The notes below the pieces were generated by a model that had not been told where the DNA came from, searched no databases, and saw only the letters and a program-made list of their open reading frames with translations. A program made the translations under genes and the position numbers. Source: JBHJHP01 sp042219825 (GTDB lineage Bacteria; Bacteroidota; Bacteroidia; Bacteroidales; UBA5342). Taken from it: a stretch of DNA of 64,000 nucleotides. Every line of letters starts with the position of its first letter. The first letter of the stretch is position 1. Positions 25,399 to 34,779 of this stretch are shown here, one piece after another. The stretch spans positions 496,001 to 560,000 of the forward strand of contig NZ_JBHJHQ010000002.1 in the NCBI RefSeq assembly GCF_042219825.1, in the 5' to 3' direction.

Positions 25399-28300
25399 TT
25401 AATAATTATGTATGTATTCTTTATATTTCAACAATATTTCGTCGTATTTAAAAGCAGGGACTTCATATTTTATATGGTAAAAACCAACCTGTCCGGCTTT
25501 GAAGTCATATTCTAAAAATTCATTATTTGACCACAGACAGATTATTATTTTTTTATCTAAATTTTTTTCCTGAGCAGTCACCTTTATTAATTCTTCCCTT
25601 GTCATTGTCATATCCCAGCTTCCATAAGCACACAGTATAGAATTTTTCTGAAAGTCCAGTTTGCTGGCTTGGGTTTCAGGAATAATATTAGTTATATAAA
25701 CAATTTCTTTGTTTTCAATGAGGGTGTTTGTCTCATCATATAGCAATCGTTCCGATATTTGTCCGAATATGTTATATTTTAATTCAGCTCTGGCAAAACT
25801 AAGCGTTCCGCAGATAAGGTTATTATTGAGATCCAAACATATCATCTCTTTAATCTTATTCCTGCAGTTATACACATTTTTTATAGTATGAAAACCTTCT
25901 GATTTTGAATTGCATGGTTGATCATTAACATCATAAAGGCTGGTTTCAGTTTTATTACCCCGGTCATCATATTTATATCGGATAAAGGCATTCCCATCAT
26001 CCTGAATCATTAAATTGCCATCTGTATCTAAAGATGATTCTTCTATAAGAAGGCTTTTTTCGTTGTACTTTAATCTTCTTGTTGCATACTTGTATTTGGG
26101 AGGAACCGTTAGGCTATTCTTCTCATCATACAATGATTCTTCAATTAGATTACTTCTGCTGTCGTACATTTTTGTGAATTTGGCATAGCCCTCAGCACTA
26201 TTGCATAAATTATTTTCTTCATCGTAAAATTTTTGTTCTGTTACCCTTTGATAACTATCATAGATACAGGAGAATTTCGAATAGCCTTCTTTAGTCTTAC
26301 ATGGGTTTCCAGTAACATCATAAAATCTAACTTCGGTCATATTATTACGTTCATCATATTCTATCTCCTTTTTTGCGATTCCTTCAGTGTTTAATATTGG
26401 TTTGCGATCAATGCCAAAGTATGCTCTTTCAATTACTTTATTTCTTTTGTTATATTTCAGTTTAAAGCCATGTATCCCGCTAACATCAACACTTGGCTGT
26501 CCATCAATATCATAATACCATTGTTCTGTCTGGTTGCCGCTTAGATCATAGGAAGATGTTGATGATGAAAAATAATAATCTGCATCTTCGTTGAAGCAGG
26601 GCAAAGAATCTGCACCCCAAAAACTAACTTTTACCATGTTACCGTACTCGTCATAAGCAAACTTAATTGCTGAATAATGGTTCTGAAACAATGCGTATTC
26701 CCCATCGGGGCCATAATAGGTCACGTCTAATAGTAATCCCTCTGGTGTGTATTTGGATACCTGCCTGGCATAATTATCTTGCCTGTGGTTTACAAGTTTC
26801 CCTGTGGTATCATAATATGCAACACTCGTGTTATTCCCATAGATGTCGTATTCATTAATAATTTTTGCAAAACCCAATAAACCGGTACAGCTATTCCCAT
26901 CCGAATCCAATAGGGTATTCTCGGTTACATTGCCTCTTTTATCGTACTTAAAAATTATTTTTGAATAACCTTCATATTTGTATTGTGTGGGTGATGACTG
27001 TTTATCAAAATAAGATTGTTCCAGTAAGTTGCCCTCTTCGTCATATTTTGATTTCATAATAGCATAGCCGTCACTGCAACAAGTCAGGTTATCATTTGTG
27101 TCGTAAAATCTCTTTTCTTTTTCATAATCATTTTCGTCGTACGTTATCCTGACTTTAAAATATCCATTATTACCGGTTATTGGTTCTCTTTGTGATCCAA
27201 AATAAGTTTGTTCTGTCACCTGTCCATGTTCGTTAAACACAGATTTCATTAACGTATAGCCATCTGAACCAGGATATACCAGTTGGTTATTATGCCAATA
27301 AGATGTTTCAATCTCATTATTTTTATTATCATAAACGGACTGTTTGGAAGATACACCTGCCGAATTTGTACAGGGGAGATGATCTTTGTTGAAAAAGGCT
27401 TTTTTAACAAGGTTTCCAGTGTCGTCGTATGTATTTTCAACAATCGCAATACTTTCATTTAAATTGTCAATAGTGTTATTCAGATCCTTAAATTCAATAT
27501 AAGTAGGGTTGTTATCAACATATCTTCTGAAAACAGAAGCGTATCCTGATGAATTAAAACACGGATTTCCATCAACACCAAAAAAATGCTGTTCAATTTG
27601 GTTTCCTCTTTTATCGTATTTGGCGGTATAACCAGCATAACCATCTTTAATAAGCCGGAGATGGTCATCAAAACCAAAATACTTCATTTCCGTAATATTG
27701 CCGTAGGCATCGTATATAGCCTTATATTTTACATAACCGGCTTTACAAATTACAGGTTTATCACTAATTCCAACACAGCTCTGTTCGGCAATATTCCCAT
27801 GTTCATCATATGTGAAACGTAGTTTTGCGTACCCATCTTTGTGTAGCATTGCATTATCATCGGCATCGTAATAGGTTTGCTCCGCAATATTTCCGTTGTC
27901 ATCAAGTTTGTTCTTAAGCTTAACATATCCCTCTTCATTCATAACGCATTTACCGTCTTCATTCAGATTGATTTTTTCTATAAGCCTTCCGGCATCGTCA
28001 TACTTACAGCCCGGATCATCATTTTCATTACTATGAATTTCTTCTTTGTTTTTATCTGCGTAATTTACTTCAAGAAGTCTACCCGATAGATCATAGTTCG
28101 CAGTATATTCGTAAAATCCCTGATTACTTTTGACAGGCTTATTTTCAATATCTGAATAAGTCTGTTTCGTCAAATTACCTCTTTCGTCATATTCTGATAT
28201 CATTTTATGGTATCCCCTTGAAGCAGTTACCGGATTTTCATTTAGATCATAGTAAGCTTGTTCTGTTTCTAAGTTACTGGTATTAAATTTTGAAATGATT

Positions 28301-30582
28301 TTAAAACATCCCTCATTTGTTATAACCGGGTTTTTATCTGTATCGTAATGTGTAGTTTGAATATCATTACCCTTAATGTCATAAACATTACGCACAATGG
28401 CATAGCCTGTATTGTTTAGCACAAGGTTACCGTCTTCATCGTAATATGCAGTTTCAATTTCATTTCCTCGTTTGTCATAAACGGAGGTGTAACTGGCATA
28501 ATTACAATCTTTTAAAGCTGTTGGTTTATTGTTGGTATCAAAAAAACTTGTTTTAGTTCTGTTTCCTGCGAGATCGTATTCATATGCTACCCGGTAGATG
28601 CCTTCTTTTGAGTAGCAGGGATTACCGGCAGTATCCTCAACAAAATATTCTATGAGGTTGCCCCTGCTGTCATACCGGGCATTGTATATGGCGAATCCTT
28701 CTGAAATTAAAACAGGCTTGCTGTCAATGTCGAAATACGATTCCTTAATTATGTTTCCATTTTCATCATATTCTTTTGAAAAGGATGAATAGCCACCATT
28801 TAAAAGACACGGTTTATTATTGATCCCGTAAAAGGATATGTTTATAATTTCAAATTTATCGTTATATGTTATTGCCGATTTGGCGTATCCATCTGTACAA
28901 TAGGTTAAGTTCTCTTCTTTATCAAAAGCTTTTTCAATTTGTAAATTGCCATTTTTGTCATAGAAATGTTCGTATAGAAATATACCCTGATTTATCGTAC
29001 ATTTTTGTTGTTTTTCATCAAATGCATAAATTTTACGTGGATATCCATACTCATCCGAGATGATTTTTTTTATGGCGAAGCCCTCTTTACCAGTACATAA
29101 TTCATTATTCGTGTTATATAACTGATATTCATTTATGTTGGCTTTTTCATCGTAATGAATAATCATTTTAAAATAAAGATCATCGCAATTAACAGGTTGC
29201 ATACTATCATTGTATTCACAAAAAGATGAGATATTACCATTCATATCTGCTTCCACAATTTCACAGGCGTAGCCTTTTTCATTTATAGAGAGTTGGTTTT
29301 TAAGGTTTACATATTCAACTTTGCAAATATTCCCAAATTTGTCATAATTATATTTTTTCCCTGCAAGTCCCTGACGGTTGGCCAGGGTATCGCCATTAAC
29401 ATCTAAAAAATGTATGCTTATTATTCTTCCCTTTTCATCAAGTGAGAAAGCTTTCCCAAATATACCGTTGGCATCGCATACATTTTCTAATCCGCCATAT
29501 TTATAATAGACGGAAGTAGCATATCCCTCATCATTTCGCGTTATGGAATAATGGTTTATTTTACTTTTGTTAAGTGTGGAATTTAAAAGATTTTCTCTAA
29601 TACTTGTCATATTATTGGCTAATACCGCATCTTTCCCCTGGGCGTTTTTTAAATCTACTTCATCAAATTTATTCCCTGCATATTTAAAGCTCATCAAAAC
29701 TTTATTATTTCGATCGGCAAAGTCAACCTGACTGAGTTGCTTTTTGCTGTTATAAATAATAAATTGTTTGGTTGGCCTGTCAGTATATTCTGAATGGTCG
29801 TGTTCTAAAGGGCTTAACGAAGAGTTGCAGTGCATCACTGAGCGCAATAATCCTTTTTCATAAGTAAATTGATAAAACCTGTTTCTAACGGCACGCTCTT
29901 TTTTTGATAGTTTGATTACTCCCTCCGGAATACCCCATTTGTCAACATAGTCTACGTAATATTCATATTTTGGGATATAATAATCCCATGATAAATATCC
30001 ACCTATTCCAAACATAATAAATAAACCGGTAGCTATACTCCGACGAATAATTTTCTTTTTGCGCTCAAGACGATTATGCCGGTTCCATAGTTGGTCAAAT
30101 TTTAATCCCAGGATAGCGGCTACTATTTTTACGAAAGCTTTATCCCTACCTAACTCTGTAACAGATGCTCCAAGTGTGTCCAAAGAAATGGCCGGAGGAA
30201 AACAGTTCCGGTCATCATTATTTTCATCAGGTATTCCATCTACTATAAAAGGGATGACTTTATCACTTCTCCCCATCTTTTTAAAAGCTTCTATTTCATG
30301 GTTTACCCATTCAGATTTTGCACTGTTGGGTGAGCAAACCACAATTAGACATTTTGAATCTTCCAGTTCCTCTTTTAAGGATTGGGTAAGACTTCCGACT
30401 CCAATATCTGTTTTATCCCGGAATACAGGTCTTATCTGTTTGGGTATATGATTGCCCGTCTCTTTTCTGATGATGCTTGGAAGTTTATAAGTCTCAAGCT
30501 TATTCTGTAACCATTTTGCCCATTTCTCATCTTTTCTGCTGTAACTGATAAAGGCGTAATACTGAAAGTTTTGGGGGTTCAT
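25399..30582 (-). CDS. giant TIR-domain membrane protein with about 38 YD-like repeats and PDZ-like C-terminus
   Basis: 1727 residues. A TIR domain (about 6-160) has YAFISYSRKDEKW, FRDKTD and SEWVNHEIEAF, with Glu96 at the position of the catalytic glutamate of TIR NADases. A basic stretch RKKKIIRR precedes one membrane helix (about 181-198), so the rest should lie outside the inner membrane. From about residue 370 to 1620 there are some 38 units of 32-33 residues with the pattern YDxxGNxxExxYYDxxxxPxxxxxGYA, related to YD/RHS-type repeats. The last 100 residues (ITNIIPETQASKLDFQKNSI) look PDZ-like. It heads a three-gene operon. It is probably an envelope sensor signalling through the TIR domain; this is inferred. 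Confidence 0.85.
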   Translation of the reverse strand: MNPQNFQYYAFISYSRKDEKWAKWLQNKLETYKLPSIIRKETGNHIPKQIRPVFRDKTDIGVGSLTQSLKEELEDSKCLIVVCSPNSAKSEWVNHEIEAFKKMGRSDKVIPFIVDGIPDENNDDRNCFPPAISLDTLGASVTELGRDKAFVKIVAAILGLKFDQLWNRHNRLERKKKIIRRSIATGLFIMFGIGGYLSWDYYIPKYEYYVDYVDKWGIPEGVIKLSKKERAVRNRFYQFTYEKGLLRSVMHCNSSLSPLEHDHSEYTDRPTKQFIIYNSKKQLSQVDFADRNNKVLMSFKYAGNKFDEVDLKNAQGKDAVLANNMTSIRENLLNSTLNKSKINHYSITRNDEGYATSVYYKYGGLENVCDANGIFGKAFSLDEKGRIISIHFLDVNGDTLANRQGLAGKKYNYDKFGNICKVEYVNLKNQLSINEKGYACEIVEADMNGNISSFCEYNDSMQPVNCDDLYFKMIIHYDEKANINEYQLYNTNNELCTGKEGFAIKKIISDEYGYPRKIYAFDEKQQKCTINQGIFLYEHFYDKNGNLQIEKAFDKEENLTYCTDGYAKSAITYNDKFEIINISFYGINNKPCLLNGGYSSFSKEYDENGNIIKESYFDIDSKPVLISEGFAIYNARYDSRGNLIEYFVEDTAGNPCYSKEGIYRVAYEYDLAGNRTKTSFFDTNNKPTALKDCNYASYTSVYDKRGNEIETAYYDEDGNLVLNNTGYAIVRNVYDIKGNDIQTTHYDTDKNPVITNEGCFKIISKFNTSNLETEQAYYDLNENPVTASRGYHKMISEYDERGNLTKQTYSDIENKPVKSNQGFYEYTANYDLSGRLLEVNYADKNKEEIHSNENDDPGCKYDDAGRLIEKINLNEDGKCVMNEEGYVKLKNKLDDNGNIAEQTYYDADDNAMLHKDGYAKLRFTYDEHGNIAEQSCVGISDKPVICKAGYVKYKAIYDAYGNITEMKYFGFDDHLRLIKDGYAGYTAKYDKRGNQIEQHFFGVDGNPCFNSSGYASVFRRYVDNNPTYIEFKDLNNTIDNLNESIAIVENTYDDTGNLVKKAFFNKDHLPCTNSAGVSSKQSVYDNKNNEIETSYWHNNQLVYPGSDGYTLMKSVFNEHGQVTEQTYFGSQREPITGNNGYFKVRITYDENDYEKEKRFYDTNDNLTCCSDGYAIMKSKYDEEGNLLEQSYFDKQSSPTQYKYEGYSKIIFKYDKRGNVTENTLLDSDGNSCTGLLGFAKIINEYDIYGNNTSVAYYDTTGKLVNHRQDNYARQVSKYTPEGLLLDVTYYGPDGEYALFQNHYSAIKFAYDEYGNMVKVSFWGADSLPCFNEDADYYFSSSTSSYDLSGNQTEQWYYDIDGQPSVDVSGIHGFKLKYNKRNKVIERAYFGIDRKPILNTEGIAKKEIEYDERNNMTEVRFYDVTGNPCKTKEGYSKFSCIYDSYQRVTEQKFYDEENNLCNSAEGYAKFTKMYDSRSNLIEESLYDEKNSLTVPPKYKYATRRLKYNEKSLLIEESSLDTDGNLMIQDDGNAFIRYKYDDRGNKTETSLYDVNDQPCNSKSEGFHTIKNVYNCRNKIKEMICLDLNNNLICGTLSFARAELKYNIFGQISERLLYDETNTLIENKEIVYITNIIPETQASKLDFQKNSILCAYGSWDMTMTREELIKVTAQEKNLDKKIIICLWSNNEFLEYDFKAGQVGFYHIKYEVPAFKYDEILLKYKEYIHNY

Positions 30583-31267
30583 GAGATTAATGATTTACTG
30601 TTTCAAGTGATCAATATTTCTATATAAATTCGCAATGAAGTTAAAACAAGCCCATCATGCCAATATTCCTACCCACTTATTTAGCCCCGGACATATAGAA
30701 TTACGTATATGAATTATTACACCGAAAGCTGTAGATAATGAACTGATATAATTGCAAGTATGTGTTAAAGTCTAAGTTTGTTATACAGGCGTCTCTTCAA
30801 TTATCAATCTAATGTTAAAAACAAACTTTTGATGCATAAAGATAGTTAAAAAACGTAATTCGTATTAAAGTTTTAGATTTTTAGTTAAATAAAAATGCAA
30901 TTGTTATATTTACTTGTTTCCAGAGTACAATATGTTTTATTCTTTTGTGTATTTAAACTATTGAAAAGTTTACACTTAACGTATGTTTTACCTGAACTGC
31001 ATCTTATATGTTTTAGGCTAAGAGTCATATGGAATTTAGATTTTGATAATAGTACGACAGACTGTTTTTGAGTATATGATCCTTATGGATTTTCATATTT
31101 AAGTTTCAAAACCAATTTGGAGATTATCCGGGAATAATCGCTATGATTTATTCATAATATCCTTTATTGTGCCCTTGAATGAGAGAAAATAACTGCTTCG
31201 TTGATATATCTCAATTTATTAAATGATTAAAATCTTTAACACATATTAAAACATATATTTTATAACA
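30583..31267. other. 685-bp AT-rich gap upstream of the TIR operon
   Basis: No coding region, RNA gene or clear TAnnTTTG box on the minus strand was found. It must hold the promoter of the TIR operon. Low-complexity AT-rich sequence dominates. Confidence 0.5.
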
Positions 31268-31325
31268 TATTTGGTTAACTGATGTTATCAATTATGTGTG
31301 CATTAACCAAATAATACTAAATTTG
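31268..31325 (+). promoter_or_regulatory. promoter of the heme operon with long inverted repeat
   Basis: A -7 box TAAATTTG at 31318-31325 lies 18 bp before the ATG of the first gene. Just upstream are perfect 11-bp arms TATTTGGTTAA (31268-31278) and TTAACCAAATA (31303-31313), 24 bp apart. They occupy roughly -64 to -19 and could be an operator for a dimeric regulator. The regulator is unknown. Confidence 0.5.
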
Positions 31326-31343
31326 TGACTCAATTTTAAGTAT

Positions 31344-31694
31344 ATGTTTTTCTTTGGAGCATTTTCAACACTATTACCATATGTCATCATCGCCGTGATC
31401 TACTCGGTGTTTATGATAACATTATCTGTTGAAAAGCACAGTAAATCACATGTCGAAAAGGTTGAAGCCAAAAGCATCTATATGGAGTCTTCTGAACAGG
31501 AAATATCAGAAGATACCATTCATTATACAGATGTACAATATGCGATGTCTGAGGTTATCAGTATAACAGGATTGGATTATGTACTTCCGGTGTATACAGG
31601 TAATTTCAGTCCACCAAAGAACAGGGACTACTATGCTGATGAAGCATATGATGATTTTTCCTTGTTTCCAAATCCACCTCCAATATTTTCATAA
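31344..31694 (+). CDS. small membrane protein of unknown function, head of heme operon
   Basis: 116 residues. One hydrophobic segment (about 9-28, LPYVIIAVIYSVFMITLSV) is followed by an acidic, tyrosine-rich tail ending in PNPPPIFS. No family is recognised. The gene has its own promoter and lies 105 bp upstream of hemA, where no separate promoter is seen, so it is probably co-transcribed with the heme genes. The TM-plus-disordered-tail layout might suit a regulatory or anchoring role, but nothing in the sequence proves it. Confidence 0.6.
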   Translation: MFFFGAFSTLLPYVIIAVIYSVFMITLSVEKHSKSHVEKVEAKSIYMESSEQEISEDTIHYTDVQYAMSEVISITGLDYVLPVYTGNFSPPKNRDYYADEAYDDFSLFPNPPPIFS

Positions 31695-31799
31695 TTCCGG
31701 ATTGCTGAATTATTACCGGTTCAATATACCCGTATGGATATTGTAATAGCCGGCTGGTTTTATGAATTTTCAAATTTTTTATTAATATTTCTATAAGTC

Positions 31800-33047
31800 A
31801 TGATTGGTGTATTAGGAATAAACCATAAGACAGCGAACATTGAAATTCGCGAGTCGTTTTATATTGCTGAGGATGAGGTGATACCATTATCAGAACTTAT
31901 TATAGATCAAACCGACGTCAAAGAGATCGTCATTTTATCCACCTGTAACCGGACCGAAATTTATTTCTACCGTGACAGATCGTGTAAGAACAGAACCATA
32001 AAACAAATTGTCGAGATCCTCAAAGAGTTTAAACACATTGAAAAGGATTTCAATAATTCATTTTACGTATACATACACGACGAGGCTATCAAACACCTGT
32101 TTGAGGTGGTTTCAGGAGTTGATTCACTTGTTCTAGGAGAGAATCAGATTGTAAATCAGGTGAAAGAATGCTATCTGAGAAGCACCAAAGCGGCCCTTAC
32201 CGGAGCCATACTGATGCGTTTATTCCAGAAGTCCTTCGAAACGAGTAAGAAAGTCAGAACCAAAACAAGAATACAGCAGGGAGCCACATCTGTAAGTTAT
32301 GTAGCAATCGACTGGTGTTACAAAAGACTCGGTGATTTATCCCAGAAAAATATTCTTTTAATCGGTACCGGCGAAACAGGGAAGATCGCTTTAAACTATT
32401 TAAGTGATAAGGGAGCCAAAAACTTTTATATGGTGAACCGCACCTACGAAACAGCAGAAAAATTTGCCAAACTGTATAAAGGAAATGCAATCCGCTTTGA
32501 GAATTTTAAAGAGCATCTTCCGGAATGTGATATTGTAATTACAGCAACAAGTGCTAAAAATCATCTGATTACTAAGTCTGACGTTGAAAAATACATTAAC
32601 GGCAAACCAAATATCTTTGTAGATCTTTCTGTTCCCAGAAATATTGATGATGGTATAAAAGAGTTGCAGAATGCAGAAGTTGTTTCTGTGGATGACCTGC
32701 AAGGGTCAGTGGATTATACCAATAAAATGCGCTTCGACAGTCTGGATAAGGCCAGCACGATCATCAGGGAAATGACAGATGAATTCAAGGAATGGTTCGA
32801 ACACAGACGATTAAGGCCTGTCATCAATTCCATTACAAAGAATATCAATACCATACAGAAGAATGAGATTGAAAATTCCAGGAAGTTTTATGGTGATGAC
32901 GAAATTAAATTGATGGATGAATATGGCGAACGTCTGGCTCAGAAATATGCCAGGAACGTGATCAAGCAGTTGAAAGCCTTATCAACAAATGAAAAGGATG
33001 ACAGCATCATAGAGAAAGTTCAGTCTTTATTTTTATTTAATGATTAA
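31800..33047 (+). CDS. hemA: glutamyl-tRNA reductase
   Basis: Converts glutamyl-tRNA to glutamate-1-semialdehyde, the first committed step of C5 heme synthesis. The 415 residues contain GINHKTANIEIRE, the catalytic Cys49 in LSTCNRTEIY, the VSGVDSLVLGENQIVNQVK signature, an NADPH-binding LLIGTGETGKIA, and a C-terminal dimerisation helix. It is followed by hemC after 11 bp. Position at the head of the biosynthetic genes suits its usual role as the control point of heme synthesis. Confidence 0.96.
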   Translation: MIGVLGINHKTANIEIRESFYIAEDEVIPLSELIIDQTDVKEIVILSTCNRTEIYFYRDRSCKNRTIKQIVEILKEFKHIEKDFNNSFYVYIHDEAIKHLFEVVSGVDSLVLGENQIVNQVKECYLRSTKAALTGAILMRLFQKSFETSKKVRTKTRIQQGATSVSYVAIDWCYKRLGDLSQKNILLIGTGETGKIALNYLSDKGAKNFYMVNRTYETAEKFAKLYKGNAIRFENFKEHLPECDIVITATSAKNHLITKSDVEKYINGKPNIFVDLSVPRNIDDGIKELQNAEVVSVDDLQGSVDYTNKMRFDSLDKASTIIREMTDEFKEWFEHRRLRPVINSITKNINTIQKNEIENSRKFYGDDEIKLMDEYGERLAQKYARNVIKQLKALSTNEKDDSIIEKVQSLFLFND

Positions 33048-33058
33048 GGCATTTGTTT

Positions 33059-33991
33059 ATGCAACTTGAAAAACTGGTTATAGGTACACGGGGAAGTCAG
33101 CTGGCGCTTTACCAGGCTAACTATATGAAGGATATCCTGTCAAAAAACTTTCCTGAGTTACTTGTTGAAATTAAGATTATTAAGACCAAAGGGGATAAAA
33201 TACTCGATGTTTCGTTATCAAAAATTGGCGATAAAGGGCTTTTTACAAAGGAGCTGGAGGTTGAACTGATCAACGGTACAATCGATATTGCCGTGCATAG
33301 CCTGAAGGATATGCCGACACAGCTGCCCGAAGGTCTGAAACTGGCAGCCGTAAGCGAACGGGGTGACATTAACGATGCCCTGGTGAGTTTTACCGGCAAA
33401 AAACTAAAAGATTTAACTCCGGAAGACCGCGTTGCAACATCAAGTCTGAGACGCAGGGCGGGACTACTGAATTACAATAAAAATATTACCATTGTCGATA
33501 TCAGGGGGAATGTAAATACAAGGCTCAAAAAGATGGAAGACGGTTACTGCGATGCCATGATTATGGCCTATACCGGACTGAAGCGCCTCGGACTGGAAAA
33601 GCATGTGTCGGAAATTATTTCTCCCGATATTATGATTCCGGCCGTGAGCCAGGGAGCCATCGGCGTGGAGACGGTCACCGGAAGACCCGAACTGGATGCC
33701 GTTATGCAGCAAATAAGCAACGAAGACACATGGATATCCATCACTGCGGAGCGCGCATTTATGCGTACCCTGGAGGGTGGTTGCCAGGTTCCTGTGGGGT
33801 GTTACACCGAACTAAAAGAAGGCCGGTTAACCCTGAAAGGCTTTGTTGCATCGGTGGATGGTTCCAGGTATATTTCGGAAGTTCTCTCCGGAGACGCAGC
33901 ACAGGCTGAGAACCTGGGAATTGAGCTGGCAGAAAAACTCATCGAAAGGGGTGGTAAAGATATTCTGGACGAAATAAGAGTGAATGGATAA
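33059..33991 (+). CDS. hemC: hydroxymethylbilane synthase
   Basis: Polymerises four porphobilinogens into hydroxymethylbilane. 310 residues from the ATG at 33059; the TTG two codons earlier is a poorer start. Motifs: IGTRGSQLALYQA at the start, KDMPTQLP, TSSLRRRAGLL and VDIRGNVNTRL, and LEGGCQVPVG with the cysteine that carries the dipyrromethane cofactor. It overlaps hemD by 8 bp, so the two are translationally coupled. Confidence 0.96.
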   Translation: MQLEKLVIGTRGSQLALYQANYMKDILSKNFPELLVEIKIIKTKGDKILDVSLSKIGDKGLFTKELEVELINGTIDIAVHSLKDMPTQLPEGLKLAAVSERGDINDALVSFTGKKLKDLTPEDRVATSSLRRRAGLLNYNKNITIVDIRGNVNTRLKKMEDGYCDAMIMAYTGLKRLGLEKHVSEIISPDIMIPAVSQGAIGVETVTGRPELDAVMQQISNEDTWISITAERAFMRTLEGGCQVPVGCYTELKEGRLTLKGFVASVDGSRYISEVLSGDAAQAENLGIELAEKLIERGGKDILDEIRVNG

Positions 33992-34775
33992 GCGTTCATC
34001 TGTACATAGTGTAAGCACTAAAGCAGGAGAGAAGGTCTTTATCTCCACACGGGCTGAAGGAAATTCAGAAGCCCTGAAACCATTGCTTTCCGGTTCCGGT
34101 TATGAATTGCTGGAATTGCCGTTGATCCAAACGGTACCGGTTGAACCGGACCAGGGTGCCGGCATCATTCCGGATCAGCTGCAGTCGTATTCATGGCTTG
34201 TTTTCACAAGTTCTAACGGGGTGAAATACTTTTTTGATCGCCTGAAAACGGCTTTGCCCTCAGGGCTTAAAACGGCCGTGATCGGTGATAAAACTGCGGA
34301 GGCACTGAAGGAATACGGCACAGAACCGGACTTTATCAGTAACACTAAGGATTCTGTTCAGTTCGCAAAACAACTGAAGCAACAGGTATTACATACGAAC
34401 GACAAGGTTTTGTGGTCAACCGGAAAGCTGGCTGACCAAAAGTTTACGGATGAACTCGATGGGTTCTGCAGCGTGACACGGTTGGATTTGTACAACACCA
34501 TATCGCCGGATTTTGCAGACAGCCGTATTAAAGAGCGTGTTATTCAGGGGCATTATAAACTGATCCTGTTTTACAGCCCTTCGGCGGTGCATCATTTTGC
34601 ACCACTGTTTAAAAAAGATATTGAAATGAATGAGGTCAGAGCAGCCTGTATTGGAAAGGTGACAGCCAAAGCCTGCAGGTCGCATGGCATAGAACCGCTG
34701 GTGATTGCCTCTGAACCCAAATCTGAAACACTGATTGAAGAAAGCATTACATACAACGAACACAAAAAACAATAA
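33984..34775 (+). CDS. hemD: uroporphyrinogen-III synthase
   Basis: Closes hydroxymethylbilane to uroporphyrinogen III. The 263 residues are poorly conserved, as is normal for HemD, but show VFISTRAEG near the start, SWLVFTSSNGVKYFFDRL, KTAVIGDKTAEAL and LILFYSPSAVHHF, then ACIGKVTAKACRSHG, the two-lobed HemD pattern. It overlaps hemC by 8 bp and is followed 4 bp later by hemB, which fits the identification. Confidence 0.9.
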   Translation: MDKRSSVHSVSTKAGEKVFISTRAEGNSEALKPLLSGSGYELLELPLIQTVPVEPDQGAGIIPDQLQSYSWLVFTSSNGVKYFFDRLKTALPSGLKTAVIGDKTAEALKEYGTEPDFISNTKDSVQFAKQLKQQVLHTNDKVLWSTGKLADQKFTDELDGFCSVTRLDLYNTISPDFADSRIKERVIQGHYKLILFYSPSAVHHFAPLFKKDIEMNEVRAACIGKVTAKACRSHGIEPLVIASEPKSETLIEESITYNEHKKQ

Positions 34776-34779
34776 AATC

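Noticed and set aside
25399..30582. Possible RHS/polymorphic toxin reading of the YD-like repeat protein
   Set aside because: There is no RHS core box, no C-terminal toxin domain and no immunity gene. The N-terminal TIR domain and membrane helix favour a receptor.
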